A stretch of DNA of 13,976 nucleotides from DSNY01 sp037442465 (GTDB taxonomy: Bacteria > Pseudomonadota > Gammaproteobacteria > Burkholderiales > Burkholderiaceae_F), in the NCBI GenBank assembly GCA_037442465.1, contig JBBIQI010000087.1, positions 1 through 13,976 of the forward strand, in the 5' to 3' direction. A program made the translations under genes and the position numbers. This document shows positions 13,791-13,976 of this stretch, piece after piece (the first letter of the stretch is position 1; every line of letters starts with the position of its first letter). Under the pieces are notes generated by a model. That model worked only from the letters and a program-made list of their open reading frames with translations. It searched no databases and was not told the DNA's origin.

Positions 13791-13976
13791 GGCGTGCCCG
13801 CGGCGCAGTGCTGCTCGCGGTCGCGCTGGCGGCCGCAGGCTGTGCCACGATCGATCCGTACGCGCGCGCGCCGATCGCGCAGCACCTCGAACGCAGCGAC
13901 GCCGCGGGGGACTGCGCGCGGCTGTTCCGCGATGTCGACGCGCGGATCGACGCGCTCGGCGTGCGCGACGCGCAGG
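13787..13976 (+). CDS. Lipoprotein, N-terminal fragment cut by the window end
   Basis: The first 63 codons are present. Residues 2-18 are a basic start (RRAR) and a hydrophobic stretch ending in the lipobox LAAAGC with Cys19, followed by ATIDPY, so this should be a lipid-anchored protein; with Ala rather than Asp after Cys it would normally go to the outer membrane. ATG at 13787 overlaps the TGA of the START-like gene (ATGA), implying coupled translation, and GAGAAGAGC precedes it. The rest of the visible part is rich in Ala, Arg and Asp and is not diagnostic. Its family could only be told from the missing sequence. Confidence 0.75.
   Translation, partial: MRRARGAVLLAVALAAAGCATIDPYARAPIAQHLERSDAAGDCARLFRDVDARIDALGVRDAQ

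Overview
The window is GC-rich DNA (roughly 70% by eye) whose right half carries the order fmdB-like zinc ribbon, DUF502 membrane protein, aspS, nudB. From memory this order is typical of Betaproteobacteria, most likely Burkholderiales or a relative; the species cannot be told from the sequence.

Left half (39-8956), all on the minus strand. In transcription order: a PuuA-like glutamine synthetase homologue (8956-7580); an orphan family-5 ABC solute-binding protein 7 bases later (7572-5980); an 851-base gene-free stretch full of short repeats; an iron-type alcohol dehydrogenase (5128-3995); a PuuD-like class I glutamine amidotransferase-fold hydrolase overlapping it (3995-3210); a crotonase-fold enzyme (3187-2291); a 186-base gap; an aldehyde dehydrogenase (2104-713); and a small integral membrane protein of the small multidrug export family that overlaps the dehydrogenase by 4 bases (716-39). 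Together they look like a gamma-glutamyl-capping pathway: the synthetase attaches glutamate to an amine, dehydrogenases oxidise the capped compound, and the C26 hydrolase releases glutamate. No PuuB-type amine oxidase is present, while an alcohol dehydrogenase is, so the natural hypothesis is an amino-alcohol substrate (ethanolamine- or alaninol-like) rather than a polyamine. The substrate is inference.

The 5129-5979 gap holds at least 11 copies of a 12-13-base core (GTCATTCCGAGCC and variants) in both orientations, including a perfect 28-base inverted pair, plus a separate inverted repeat built of ACACGGAGA units. No protein gene was supported there.

Right half (9193-13976), all on the plus strand, starts from a divergent intergenic region with a perfect TATAAT. 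It has an FmdB-type zinc ribbon protein, a strong intrinsic terminator that ends only six bases before the DUF502 start codon, a small membrane protein with a C-terminal zinc ribbon, a leader with two 10-bp-stem hairpins, aspS (with His30/Gly81 as in nondiscriminating enzymes), nudB, a START/polyketide-cyclase-like secreted protein with an unclear start, and the first 63 codons of a lipoprotein that runs off the end.

The most interesting items are the possible amino-alcohol gamma-glutamylation cluster, the repeat array inside it, and the cis-elements crowding the starts of DUF502 and aspS. Very long antisense ORFs (for example 614-3400 plus and 12324-10246 minus) are by-products of high GC and were left out.
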